Shown here: positions 1 through 7,149 of the stretch, one piece after another
How the letters are laid out: every line of letters begins with the position of its first letter
How positions within the stretch are numbered: the first letter of the stretch is position 1
Source of the DNA: Nitrobacter sp. Nb-311A
GTDB lineage: Bacteria > Pseudomonadota > Alphaproteobacteria > Rhizobiales > Xanthobacteraceae
Reading direction: 5' to 3'
Assembly: GCF_000152905.1 (NCBI RefSeq)
Contig: NZ_CH672420.1
Span: 160,101 to 198,639, forward strand
Length of the DNA: 38,539 nt
Notes under the pieces: model-generated
The model's database searches: none
What the model was told of the DNA's origin: nothing
What the model saw: the letters and a program-made list of their open reading frames with translations, nothing else
Position numbers and translations under genes: made by a program

Positions 1-49
1 GTCAAGCGAACTTCTGAACCTAAACCACACTAGAATCATAAAGTTGCTA

Positions 50-119
50 GTGTCCCGTTGATTCCGAAGTTCGCATCAAAGGTTGCGGCAAGAGTATGCG
101 AACTTCGGAATCGGGACAC
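50..119. repeat. Dispersed palindromic repeat (large hairpin) upstream of lolC
   Basis: Left arm 50-76 begins GTGTCCCG and continues ATTCCGAAGTTCGCAT. Right arm 96-119 is its exact reverse complement apart from a 3-nt bulge (TTG at 58-60); the loop is 77-95. The same words recur in the uppS-cdsA gap near 15748-15772 (TTCCGAAGTT..CATCAAAGG) and at 15906-15914 (CGGGACACT), so this is a dispersed intergenic element rather than a private lolC terminator. An ATG at 96 lies inside the right arm and should not be taken as the lolC start. It could also act as a terminator for an upstream gene outside the window, although no T-run follows it. Confidence 0.75.
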
Positions 120-194
120 CAGCGATTATCCACCGCGTGCTTTTCTCAATGCCATTCCGGCCACAATTGGTCCGAATCATGGGATTATCGAACG

Positions 195-1475
195 ATGGAT
201 GAGACCATGAACGAGCCGCTCCGGACCAAGCCGTTTGCCGCCTTTGAGTGGATGCTGTCCGGGCGCTATCTGCGGGCGCGGCGGAAGGAAGGGTTCATCT
301 CCGTCATAGCCGGCTTCTCGTTCCTCGGGATCATGCTCGGCGTGGCTACGCTGATTATCGTGATGGCCGTCATGAATGGCTTTCGTACGGAACTGCTCAG
401 CAAGATACTTGGCCTGAACGGGCATCTTCTGGTTCAGCCCTTGGAGTCCCCGCTCACCGACTGGAAGGATGTCGCGGACCGTGTCAGTCAGGTGCAGGGG
501 ATACGGCTTGCCGCGCCTGTCGTCGACGGTCAGGCGCTCGCGTCTTCGCCCTATAATGCCGCCGGCGTTTTCGTCCGGGGCATCAGGGCTAATGACCTCA
601 ACAATCTCACCTCCATCGCTAAGAATATCAAACAGGGTACGCTGGAGGGGTTCGACGACGGGCAGGGCGTGGCTATCGGCCGGCGTCTTGCCGATCAACT
701 CTCGCTGCACGCAGGCGACAGCGTGACGCTGGTGGCGCCGCGCGGCGCTGTAACCCCGATGGGCACCACGCCGCGCATCAAGCCGTACAAGATAGCAGCG
801 GTGTTCGAGATCGGGATGTCCGAATACGATTCCACCTTCGTGTTCATGCCGCTGGCGGAAGCGCAAGCCTATTTCAATCGCGCCAACGATGTCACCGCGA
901 TCGAAGTCTACACGGACAATCCGGACAAGATTGATGATTTCCGTAAGTCGGTGACGGAATCCGCTGGCCGGCCGGTGTTTCTCGTCGACTGGCGGCAGCG
1001 GAATTCGACGTTTTTCAATGCGCTCCAGGTCGAACGCAATGTGATGTTTCTGATCCTGACGCTGATTGTCCTCGTCGCGGCGCTGAATATCGTTTCAGGG
1101 CTCATCATGCTGGTCAAGGACAAGGGAAGCGATATCGCCATCCTGCGCACCATGGGCGCTTCGCAGGGTGCTATCATGCGCATTTTCCTGATTACCGGAG
1201 CCGCGATCGGCGTGGTCGGCACGCTCACCGGTTTTGTCGTGGGGCTCGTGATTTGTCTCAATATCGAGTCGATCCGCGAGTTTCTCTCGTGGCTTACCAG
1301 CACCGAGTTGTTTTCACCTGAGCTTTATTTCTTGTCCAAACTACCGGCCGAAATCGATGTTCGGGAGACCAGCGCCGTGGTGATCATGGCGCTGACGCTG
1401 TCGTTTCTCGCGACTCTTTATCCGTCATGGCGCGCGGCGCGGCTCGATCCCGTCGAAGCCCTCCGGTACGAGTGA
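195..1475 (+). CDS. lolC: Lipoprotein-releasing ABC transporter permease LolC/LolE
   Basis: Inner-membrane permease of the Lol system, which extracts mature lipoproteins from the inner membrane and hands them to LolA for transport to the outer membrane. Visible features are an N-terminal membrane segment (about residues 35-58, rich in I/L/V/A after the [18 protein letters not shown] stretch), a large periplasmic domain of about 220 residues, and three C-terminal membrane segments in the FtsX/MacB arrangement, ending in the typical [18 protein letters not shown] tail. The frame is open back to an ATG at 96, but that codon lies in a repeat hairpin. ATG 195 ([10 protein letters not shown]) or 207 (MNEPLR) gives the normal family length of about 420; neither has a strong ribosome site. 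The stop is 7 bases before lolD, so the two are cotranscribed. Many alphaproteobacteria have a single LolC/E-type permease acting as a homodimer; the split between LolC and LolE is not decidable here. Confidence 0.93.
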   Translation: MDETMNEPLRTKPFAAFEWMLSGRYLRARRKEGFISVIAGFSFLGIMLGVATLIIVMAVMNGFRTELLSKILGLNGHLLVQPLESPLTDWKDVADRVSQVQGIRLAAPVVDGQALASSPYNAAGVFVRGIRANDLNNLTSIAKNIKQGTLEGFDDGQGVAIGRRLADQLSLHAGDSVTLVAPRGAVTPMGTTPRIKPYKIAAVFEIGMSEYDSTFVFMPLAEAQAYFNRANDVTAIEVYTDNPDKIDDFRKSVTESAGRPVFLVDWRQRNSTFFNALQVERNVMFLILTLIVLVAALNIVSGLIMLVKDKGSDIAILRTMGASQGAIMRIFLITGAAIGVVGTLTGFVVGLVICLNIESIREFLSWLTSTELFSPELYFLSKLPAEIDVRETSAVVIMALTLSFLATLYPSWRAARLDPVEALRYE

Positions 1476-1482
1476 GCCGGAC

Positions 1483-2181
1483 ATGGAGCAAGGGACGAAG
1501 GAAATACCGATTGTCTATCTTCATGACATCAAGCGTCAATATACGCAGGGTGAAACGCGACTGACCATTCTGGACAGCACAAAGCTGGCTTTGTGGGCGG
1601 GCCAGTCCGTCGCGCTGGTGGCGCCTTCGGGATCGGGTAAGTCAACCCTGCTGCATATTGCCGGGCTGCTCGAGAGTCCTGATGCAGGGGAGGTCTATAT
1701 CGGAGGAACCGCGACGTCCGGCCTTTCCGACGTCGAGCGTACGCAGATAAGGCGCACCGATATCGGGTTCGTTTATCAGTCGCACCGTCTTCTTCCGGAA
1801 TTCACCGCGCTCGAAAATGTCATGCTGCCGCAGATGATCCGAGGCCTCAAGCGCGCGGAGACGGTCAAGCGTGCGCGCGAAATTCTCGCTTATCTCGGCC
1901 TTGAGGACCGGGTCACCCATCGTCCGGCGGAGTTGTCCGGCGGAGAACAGCAACGGGTTGCAATCGCGCGAGCCGTCGCCAACGCGCCGCGCGTATTGTT
2001 CGCCGATGAACCGACCGGCAACCTCGATCCCCAAACAGCGGATCATGTGTTCAATGCGCTGATGCAGCTCGTGAAAGCGACTCGGGTGGCAATGCTGATC
2101 GCGACGCACAACCTGGAACTCGCAGATCGGATGGACCGGCGGGTATCGCTGGAGAATGGGCACGTCGTCGAACTGGACTGA
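1483..2181 (+). CDS. lolD: Lipoprotein-releasing ABC transporter ATPase LolD
   Basis: Cytoplasmic ATPase that powers lipoprotein release by the LolC/E permease encoded just upstream. All ABC motifs are intact in 232 residues: Walker [10 protein letters not shown] (47-55), Q-loop glutamine in VYQSH (about 99), signature LSGGEQQ (151-157), Walker B VLFADEP (171-177) with the D-loop region TGNLD, and the switch histidine in IATHN (about 209). The length and the [11 protein letters not shown] and [14 protein letters not shown] segments are typical of the LolD/MacB/FtsE group. Coupling with lolC fixes the assignment as LolD. No terminator is obvious after the stop; the next gene is on the opposite strand. 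Confidence 0.95.
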   Translation: MEQGTKEIPIVYLHDIKRQYTQGETRLTILDSTKLALWAGQSVALVAPSGSGKSTLLHIAGLLESPDAGEVYIGGTATSGLSDVERTQIRRTDIGFVYQSHRLLPEFTALENVMLPQMIRGLKRAETVKRAREILAYLGLEDRVTHRPAELSGGEQQRVAIARAVANAPRVLFADEPTGNLDPQTADHVFNALMQLVKATRVAMLIATHNLELADRMDRRVSLENGHVVELD

Positions 2182-2214
2182 CGGGGAATATGCTCCGACG
2201 AAACCAGACTGGCA

Positions 2215-2466
2215 TCAATAGTGGTGGTGCTGTCGTCGAGGCCGCCTTCGATAATCCTGCGTGCGGGCGAAATAAGGATTTTCCATGCATTGGGCGTACA
2301 GGCCACTTGTTGCCGCCCTGCATTGCTCCATCGTTTCATAGCGGCAGTCGCTCAACGTGACCGGCGAGTAAAGCATCTGGCAGACCGGATAACGGCTGTC
2401 CCAGTTCTGGGCGTGAGCCGTTGCGCACGAGAAAATCAGAGCCAGAGCGATGAAGGTTCCGCGCAT
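2215..2466 (-). CDS. Small secreted cysteine-rich protein, DUF3551-like
   Basis: Predicted 83-residue exported protein of unknown function. The N-terminus MRGTFIALALIFSCATAHAQ is a clear signal peptide with an AHA-Q type cleavage site. The mature part carries four cysteines in the pattern PVCQM..LSDC..EQC..AQC, followed by a basic and histidine-rich tail (RRRPRRQHHHY). This spacing and the ETMEQCRAATSG segment match the DUF3551 family, which is abundant in Bradyrhizobium relatives. The frame extends upstream to 2502, but starting at 2466 puts the signal peptide at the N-terminus. It is convergent with lolD and divergent from pyrF, so it is probably a single transcription unit. No function is known; periplasmic location is inferred from the signal peptide. 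Confidence 0.78.
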   Translation of the reverse strand: MRGTFIALALIFSCATAHAQNWDSRYPVCQMLYSPVTLSDCRYETMEQCRAATSGLYAQCMENPYFARTQDYRRRPRRQHHHY

Positions 2467-2630
2467 CAAATCAATCCCGAATGAATGAACTATGGTAAGC
2501 ACTTAGCTTTTTTGGCCGCGTATCCAGTCGCAAAGCGTGCAGGTTGGGCGGATGACCCGCCCGCATATTGATATATATCCTCGCCTGAAGTAGTTCCATT
2601 TAGTTAAACGCGAACTCAAAAGTTTGGTGT

Positions 2631-2689
2631 CAGGCTACCGATTCTCGAACTCTTTCCCGATCCTTGTGACAAAGCATTGAGGTAGCCTG
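2631..2689 (+). promoter_or_regulatory. Inverted repeat overlapping the pyrF ribosome-binding site
   Basis: CAGGCTACC at 2631-2639 and GGTAGCCTG at 2681-2689 form a perfect 9-bp inverted repeat enclosing 41 bases. The 3' arm includes the end of the pyrF Shine-Dalgarno (GAGGT, 2679-2683) and stops 3 bases before the ATG, so pairing would hide the ribosome site. This may be a translational control hairpin or chance. The rest of the 2503-2692 spacer is AT-rich around 2566-2580 and holds a small GGGCGG/CCGCCC hairpin near 2547-2563. Confidence 0.4.
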
Positions 2690-2692
2690 CGC

Positions 2693-3415
2693 ATGAGTGG
2701 CTCAAACTATCTCGATCTCGCCCGCGAGAAGCTGATTGTCGCTCTCGACTACTGGAACATCGAAGATGCAAGGAAGCTCGTTCGGGACCTGGACGACGAA
2801 GTCTCTTTTTACAAGGTCGGTTTAGGGTTGCAACTCGTCGGCGGAAACGAATTTGCCAGGGAACTCATCGCGGAGGGTAAGCGGGTTTTTCTGGATTACA
2901 AGTATTATGACATCGCAGAGACCGTTCAGCGCGCGGTCGCCCAGGCAGCGGAGTTGAAGATCACTTTCCTAACCGTGCATGGCGTTGCGAGCATCATGAA
3001 AGCTGCCGTCGCCGGTCGCGGCAACTCCGACATGAAGATTCTCGGCGTCACCGTGCTCACAAGCATGGACGCCGAGGACATCAAGGAAATGGGCTTCGAA
3101 TGCGGCGTAGAAGATCTCGTCGTTGCACGGGCGAAGAGGGCGCTTGAGGTTGGAGTTGATGGCGTCGTCGCATCGGCCCTGGAAGTCGCCGAGCTTCGCA
3201 AGCAGACTAGCAACAAGCTGATGATCGTGTCGCCCGGCATCCGCCCGAGTGGCGGCGCCAGGCATGATCAGAAGCGGGTGGCCACGCCGTTTGAGGCCGT
3301 GCGCGCGGGAGCTGATTATCTGGTGTTGGGCAGGCCCATCTACGCCGCGGACAATCCAAAAGCCGCCGCGCAGGCGATTATCCAGGAAATGGCCGCCGCG
3401 CTGCGCCCGGATTGA
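2693..3415 (+). CDS. pyrF: Orotidine 5'-phosphate decarboxylase
   Basis: Catalyses the last step of de novo UMP synthesis, decarboxylating OMP to UMP in the cytoplasm. The 240-residue protein has the short bacterial TIM-barrel form of the family. The signature [13 protein letters not shown] contains the catalytic D68, K70 and D73. LIVALDY near residue 14 is the first strand with the substrate-binding Asp, and [10 protein letters not shown] plus [10 protein letters not shown] form the phosphate-binding end of the barrel. The start is supported by GAGGT at 2679-2683, nine bases before the ATG, although an inverted repeat covers that site. The gene stands alone, 277 bases from lolD's coding neighbourhood and 104 bases before the next small gene; no pyrimidine-operon partner is adjacent. 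Confidence 0.95.
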   Translation: MSGSNYLDLAREKLIVALDYWNIEDARKLVRDLDDEVSFYKVGLGLQLVGGNEFARELIAEGKRVFLDYKYYDIAETVQRAVAQAAELKITFLTVHGVASIMKAAVAGRGNSDMKILGVTVLTSMDAEDIKEMGFECGVEDLVVARAKRALEVGVDGVVASALEVAELRKQTSNKLMIVSPGIRPSGGARHDQKRVATPFEAVRAGADYLVLGRPIYAADNPKAAAQAIIQEMAAALRPD

Positions 3416-3519
3416 GCAAGCTCACTTCCAGAAAGACTTGGGAATCCCGGCAGTGCTAGCGGGCTTGTCCCGTTCGGAAACGACTTGCGAAATGCATCAA
3501 GGGGCGGTATCGGGCCGCT

Positions 3520-3732
3520 ATGGCTCAAAAACTCAAACCTGGCGTGCGAGCCCGCGACGGCGGTGAATATACCTGTCCTGGTTGCGGCGCTGTCTACAGC
3601 GTGACGGTCTACACCAGTCCGTTCAAGGACACGGGTCAGGCGGATTGTAACGTCTGCAAACTGCCCATCAAGAGCTGGAACCACGCGACGGCCTGGTGGT
3701 CATACAAGTTGACCAAGCGGCCGCGCAAGTGA
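3520..3732 (+). CDS. Small zinc-ribbon-like protein, function unknown
   Basis: A 70-residue basic protein with two Cys-x2-Cys knuckles, CPGC (about 19-22) and CNVC (about 43-46), separated by about 20 residues, the layout of a zinc ribbon. Aromatic residues cluster after the second knuckle (KSWNHATAWWSYKLTKRP). Such proteins occur as conserved hypotheticals in Rhizobiales genomes and phages; the function is not known. Nucleic-acid or protein binding is only inferred from the fold and charge (pI clearly basic). The ribosome site is weak (AAGGGG is far upstream). It lies between pyrF and the left boundary of the accessory island and could be the last native gene before it. Confidence 0.7.
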   Translation: MAQKLKPGVRARDGGEYTCPGCGAVYSVTVYTSPFKDTGQADCNVCKLPIKSWNHATAWWSYKLTKRPRK

Positions 3733-3780
3733 TCCAATCCCCGATTGCCGTGGCGTGAGCGATTAAAGCGCCTCTTGTCA

Positions 3781-3853
3781 TGAATTAACCTAAGGGGTCG
3801 TTTTTCAGAATGACCTACTATTGCGGCCTTGGGTAGTGGGTCAGTTTGATTGT
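3781..3853. repeat. Left boundary repeat of the accessory island
   Basis: Begins TGAATTAACC (3781-3790), then GGGGTCGTTTTTCA (3794-3807), then an imperfect palindrome TGACCTACTA (3811-3820) / TAGTGGGTCA (3834-3843). TGAATTAACC and GGGGTC(A)TTTTTCA recur in the same orientation at 7359-7368 and 7383-7396. In addition, GGGTAGTGGGTCAGTTTGA (3831-3849, 19 bases) recurs perfectly inverted at 7394-7412. The element resembles insertion-sequence termini or a small MITE-like remnant. The family name cannot be given from the sequence alone. Confidence 0.7.
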
Positions 3854-3903
3854 GGCAGCCATAGTGCCTAGGAATCGGAGTGATTCAGGGCCATATTCGG
3901 GGC

Positions 3904-4161
3904 ATGTCGTCATCTCATCCAAAGCGCCCCCGCGATCCAAATCAGCTGGCGAAAGCTATCGTGGATATCGCCACAGGCAGCCTGCCACCTGAGGTTGACT
4001 CGGAACCTTCGCCAGCCTCACAGTTGGGCAGAATTAGGGGGCTCAAAGGCGGCCGCGCCCGCGCTGACAAACTCAGCGACGAAAGGCGTAGAGAGATCGC
4101 CCGTGAAGCCGCCGCTGCGAGGTGGCGTAAAGATGACGGCGGAAATAGCGATCCTGAATAA
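3904..4161 (+). CDS. Small basic KGG-motif protein
   Basis: An 85-residue protein. The N-terminal part KRPRDPNQLAKAIVDIATG is followed by an acidic/proline linker and the motif LGRIRGLKGGRARADKLS, then ERRREIAREAAAARW, ending acidic. This G-x-x-G-G-x-x-A-R-A plus 'REIAREAAAARW' layout belongs to a widespread uncharacterised family of small basic proteins sometimes called histone-H1-like; DNA or RNA binding is plausible but unproven. GTG 3880 is an alternative start (93 residues). Its 3' end overlaps the next gene by 29 bases in another frame, indicating translational coupling with the Ntn-hydrolase. It may be that enzyme's partner or substrate; this is inference from context. Confidence 0.72.
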   Translation: MSSSHPKRPRDPNQLAKAIVDIATGSLPPEVDSEPSPASQLGRIRGLKGGRARADKLSDERRREIAREAAAARWRKDDGGNSDPE

Positions 4162-5536
4162 GTCGGCTATAGCGTTAGCCGCTGATAGCGCAGTTACAAT
4201 TGGGACCAGCGACCAAGAAGACAAAACTTACGATTCAGCCGACAAGCTTTTCGAATTATGTCGTCATGACCCAATCGGGATCATGGTTTATAATGGTCTC
4301 AGTTTTGCTGAGGCCCCGCTGCAGTCGTTGATTAAGCGCTTTCGAAATGAATGTGGCCGTTTCGATAGCGTCAAAGAAGCTGCCTTCCAGTTTTTGCGTC
4401 ACCTCAACGATTTTGGCGTCAGTTCCCCTGACAGGGTGAAAGATGATGGGATCAGGCGGTTGGCCATGCCCATCATCGATCAGATTTTCAAACGCTTCCA
4501 GGCAGATTTGCAGAAGAGGCTAATGGACCACAAGCCTCAGGAAGAAATTGATTGGGCCGCTACTACGAACGACATGTTGGATACGGCAATAGATGTCTGG
4601 GATAGAATATATAAGCGAAGAAAAGACGCGGAGTTCATTGGAGAAGGGCCGGTTGTTATTTCCGAGCACATCGAACAGGAGCTTGTTAGCCTAGTCGCGA
4701 ATCATTCCCCAGGAAACGAAGCGCAAAAGGCGCGGATACTTGCAATTCTAAAACTTGCATTGCGGAAAGATTTGCTATCGGGCGGCTACACGGGAATCGT
4801 GATAGCGGGATTCGGCAAGAAAGAGCTCTTCCCAACGCTTCTGTCTTTCGAGATAGATGGAATGGTAGGGGATCGATTGAAGTACGTTGTCCGAAACGAG
4901 ACGGATATCGATAGAGACGGGCCGCGAGCGGCGATCATACCCTTCGCTCAGCGGGACATGGTCGATCGCTTCTTGTACGGCTTAGACGACCAGATCGAAC
5001 GATACCTGACCCAATTCTCACAAAGCACAATAACAAAAGTGCGAGAAGCGATCATAGGTCACATTTCTTTCGAAGACGATGATGATAAAAAAGGCTTCGA
5101 AGAAGCAGTACAGGATGCTGAGGAGGCTTACATATCCGGACTGAAAACCGGGGCCTTCGAGGAAATCAAAAAGAAATCTCGGTCTGAAATTGAGAGTCTA
5201 ATTGAGTTCATGCCAAAGCCAGAATTGGCAAAAATGGCCGAGGCATTAGTAAATTTAACGTCGATCAAAAAACGCGTGTCTCGGGGAATGGATACAGTAG
5301 GAGGGCCTATTGATGTGGCGGTGATATCAGAAGCTGAGGGGTTCGTTTGGGTAAAGCGAAAGCACTATTTCCCGTCAGAATTGAACCCAAGGTATCTGCA
5401 CCGCGTTGGACAGGCAGTTTGTCAGGAGGACAACAATGCACATCATGCAAAATCGAGCGCTGGAAGCTCTCGAAAGGGAAGAAAGACGCCAGCTAGGAAA
5501 GGAGAAGGTGCCGGAGGGGCTTCAAGAGGTAATTAA
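4133..5536 (+). CDS. Stand-alone proteasome-like Ntn-hydrolase (N-terminal Thr)
   Basis: A 467-residue protein whose start at ATG 4133 is supported by GAGGTGG at 4119-4125. After Met removal the N-terminus is Thr1. The following strand and turn, AIALAADSAVT, place Asp17 exactly as in proteasome beta subunits and HslV, and the lysine in SADKLFEL (Lys37 of the mature chain) takes the place of catalytic Lys33. HPIGIMVYNG matches the oxyanion-glycine strand. About 200 helical and acidic residues follow (for example FEDDDDKKGFEEAVQDAEEA), then VGGPIDVAVISEAEGFVWVK near the end, so it is much longer than a proteasome subunit. Catalysis (peptidase or amidase) and self-assembly are inferred. The last 30 residues are Ser/Gly/Lys/Arg-rich and are read over the next gene. 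The open frame extends upstream to 3995, but that would bury the nucleophile. Confidence 0.75.
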   Translation: MTAEIAILNKSAIALAADSAVTIGTSDQEDKTYDSADKLFELCRHDPIGIMVYNGLSFAEAPLQSLIKRFRNECGRFDSVKEAAFQFLRHLNDFGVSSPDRVKDDGIRRLAMPIIDQIFKRFQADLQKRLMDHKPQEEIDWAATTNDMLDTAIDVWDRIYKRRKDAEFIGEGPVVISEHIEQELVSLVANHSPGNEAQKARILAILKLALRKDLLSGGYTGIVIAGFGKKELFPTLLSFEIDGMVGDRLKYVVRNETDIDRDGPRAAIIPFAQRDMVDRFLYGLDDQIERYLTQFSQSTITKVREAIIGHISFEDDDDKKGFEEAVQDAEEAYISGLKTGAFEEIKKKSRSEIESLIEFMPKPELAKMAEALVNLTSIKKRVSRGMDTVGGPIDVAVISEAEGFVWVKRKHYFPSELNPRYLHRVGQAVCQEDNNAHHAKSSAGSSRKGRKTPARKGEGAGGASRGN

Positions 5537-5621
5537 ACAGACGCGTGAAGCAATCGATAAGGCGCTAGATAGACCGGCTATAAAAAATAAGGCACACTCC
5601 AAAATATCCCATAATGCTTGA
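5436..5621 (+). CDS. Small charged helical protein, function unknown
   Basis: A 61-residue product starting at ATG 5436 with a perfect AGGAGG (5424-5429) six bases upstream. It is rich in Glu, Lys and Arg (EALEREERRQLGKEKV, then EVIKQTREAIDKALDR) and looks like one or two amphipathic helices with a basic tail; no signal peptide or membrane segment. It overlaps the end of the Ntn-hydrolase by 101 bases in a different frame, so it is the third gene of a tightly coupled set. No family recognised. The strong ribosome site argues it is real and the Ntn-hydrolase tail in this overlap is the less constrained frame. Confidence 0.6.
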   Translation: MHIMQNRALEALEREERRQLGKEKVPEGLQEVIKQTREAIDKALDRPAIKNKAHSKISHNA

Positions 5622-5632
5622 CAGTTAAGCAT
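5614..5632. promoter_or_regulatory. Operator-like inverted repeat before the transposase gene
   Basis: ATGCTT (5614-5619), spacer GACAGTT, AAGCAT (5627-5632), nested inside ATAATG (5611-5616) and CATTAT (5639-5644). A TTGACA (-35-like) lies at 5618-5623. The site overlaps the stop of the preceding small gene and sits 11 bases before the transposase ATG, a place suited to a repressor or to an element end. Function is inferred only. Confidence 0.3.
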
Positions 5633-5642
5633 AAGGGTCATT

Positions 5643-6677
5643 ATGATCCGGCCTATGAACAGGCTGGACCGAAAGACCCGCGCCCAAATCCTTCACCTCC
5701 TTTGTGAGGGGCAATCTATCCGCGCCGTGACGCGGCTGACCGGATGCAGCAAAAACACCGTCGCGAAGTTGCTGGTCGAAGCCGGTCATGCCTGCGCTGC
5801 CTACCAGGACAAGGCGCTTCGCAACCTGTCCTGTAAGCGTGTCCAGATGGATGAAATCTGGTCGTTCGTTTACGCCAAGAACGCCAACGTGAAGGACGCC
5901 AAAGCCGCTCCGGCGACCGCAGGCGATGTTTGGACGTGGACAGCGATTGATGCCGACTCAAAGCTGATCGTTAGCTGGCTGCTCGGTGCTCGCGATATGG
6001 ACGCTGCTCTGGCCTTCACTGCGGACTTACGGAGCAGATTAAGCAATCGCGTCCAGCTCACCAGTGATGGCCATAGGCCCTATCTGACCGCCGTTGACGC
6101 TGTATTCGGTGACGATGTTGACTATGCGATGCTGGTGAAGCTGTACGGCGCGGACCCACAGGCTGAGGTCCGATATAGCCCCGCCAAGTGCATCGGTGCG
6201 GAAAAGAAGCCGAAGATTGGCAGCCCCGATCAGAAGCATATCAGCACATCATACGTTGAGCGCAGCAACCTCACGATGCGGATGCATATGCGCCGGTTTA
6301 CCCGGCTCACCAATGCGTTCTCGAAGAAGGTGGAGAACCACGCCGCAGCAATTGCGCTCCATACGATGTATTACAACTTCGTCCGCATCCATCAGACGCT
6401 CAAGGTCACGCCCGCAATGGCCGCTGGCGTAACTGACAAGCTTTGGGAGATGGAAGATTTGGTCGCCGTGCTAGAGCAATGGGAGCTGGCGAACTTCAAG
6501 CCAGAATATCAGTTCGTGGTCCGGCGGTATGCAATCGGGAAGGGCCATTCCGTCAGCGTGCTTTGGCGCGGCGGGGAAGTCGATACGATTTTCGGATTTG
6601 ATAAAGAAGCTGACGCGTTAGAGTGGATTAGGGATAAGTCTAGAGCGTGGCTCTTAGAGAGGCCGGTGCGAGCCTAA
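5643..6677 (+). CDS. IS1-type DDE transposase with extra C-terminal domain
   Basis: A 344-residue transposase. Residues 15-48 form a helix-turn-helix (EGQSIRAVTRLTGCSKNTVAKLL). The catalytic acidic residues are D70 in VQMDEIWSF, D142 in LTSDGH and E206 in SYVERSNLTMRMHMRRF, a spacing and wording that fit the ISMhu11-like branch of the IS1 family, read here from one continuous frame without the frameshift of classic IS1. After about residue 280 comes a 60-residue segment (YQFVVRRYAIGKGH..., then FGFDKEADALEWIRDKSRAWL) that resembles small stand-alone rhizobial proteins and is not needed for transposition. Alternative start ATG 5655. No convincing short terminal inverted repeats were found right beside the gene, so it may be an immobile or domesticated copy. 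Confidence 0.82.
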   Translation: MIRPMNRLDRKTRAQILHLLCEGQSIRAVTRLTGCSKNTVAKLLVEAGHACAAYQDKALRNLSCKRVQMDEIWSFVYAKNANVKDAKAAPATAGDVWTWTAIDADSKLIVSWLLGARDMDAALAFTADLRSRLSNRVQLTSDGHRPYLTAVDAVFGDDVDYAMLVKLYGADPQAEVRYSPAKCIGAEKKPKIGSPDQKHISTSYVERSNLTMRMHMRRFTRLTNAFSKKVENHAAAIALHTMYYNFVRIHQTLKVTPAMAAGVTDKLWEMEDLVAVLEQWELANFKPEYQFVVRRYAIGKGHSVSVLWRGGEVDTIFGFDKEADALEWIRDKSRAWLLERPVRA

Positions 6678-6804
6678 GCCCCCTTGTGAAGCCTTGCTTA
6701 AAGTGGTTTAACGCCCTCCTGTTGCCCTAAAGGCACGTCAACTTGCAAAGAATCAGGTAATTTTGAGACGGCCCCTAGACGCGGGGATTACTCTGGAGGG
6801 TTTT

Positions 6805-7149
6805 ATGTCCGTCGTGGCTCGTCGGAAAAAAGTTTCCCGAACGAAAAAGCCCATTCGAAAAGAATATAAAATTGAGTTGGTTGGAAAGCGTAGGTCTGAC
6901 GGAAGCTTGTTTGTTACAAGCCCAAATCTAGGACCTTTCAGCGCTGTTCTCCGAACTGGCCGATGGGAAGATGTGATCGGCTTTCTGAAAAAATTTTTAG
7001 AAGTAAATATTGGTCGCGTAGTTGAGTTGCGCTTGATACATGACGCGTCTGAATTGGTGAGTGATTCGGAAGAGCTACCCGAAATACCGCCAGCATATGT
7101 TGTAGCGGAGTTAACCCACCAACGTGCTAGTGCCCGTTCAACAAGCTAG
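6805..7149 (+). CDS. Small protein with HicB-like N-terminal pattern
   Basis: A 114-residue protein; start at ATG 6805 fits GGAGGG at 6795-6800. A lysine/arginine-rich leader (ARRKKVSRTKKPIRKEY) precedes YKIELVGKRRSDGSLFVTSP, then NLGPFSAVLRTG, then a helix WEDVIGFLKKFLE. Strand-'DG'-strand-'SP.L'-helix is the layout of the HicB antitoxin core, but no DNA-binding domain is evident at the C-terminus, which is acidic. It overlaps the following small gene by 26 bases, as in many toxin-antitoxin pairs. The family call is by eye only; it could be an unrelated small alpha/beta protein. The 127 bases before it hold no gene. Confidence 0.5.
   Translation: MSVVARRKKVSRTKKPIRKEYKIELVGKRRSDGSLFVTSPNLGPFSAVLRTGRWEDVIGFLKKFLEVNIGRVVELRLIHDASELVSDSEELPEIPPAYVVAELTHQRASARSTS

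Noticed and set aside
96-194. N-terminal extension of LolC from ATG 96
   Set aside because: The ATG and following codons are the right arm of a repeat hairpin; the peptide has no similarity to LolC N-termini as known.
177-866. Minus-strand open frame opposite lolC
   Set aside because: Composition (Arg/His-rich) and position mark it as a mirror of lolC; no motif or start signal.
3995-4132. N-terminal extension of the Ntn-hydrolase
   Set aside because: It would overlap the small KGG protein almost completely and bury the Thr that matches the Ntn nucleophile; GAGGTGG before ATG 4133 supports the shorter form.
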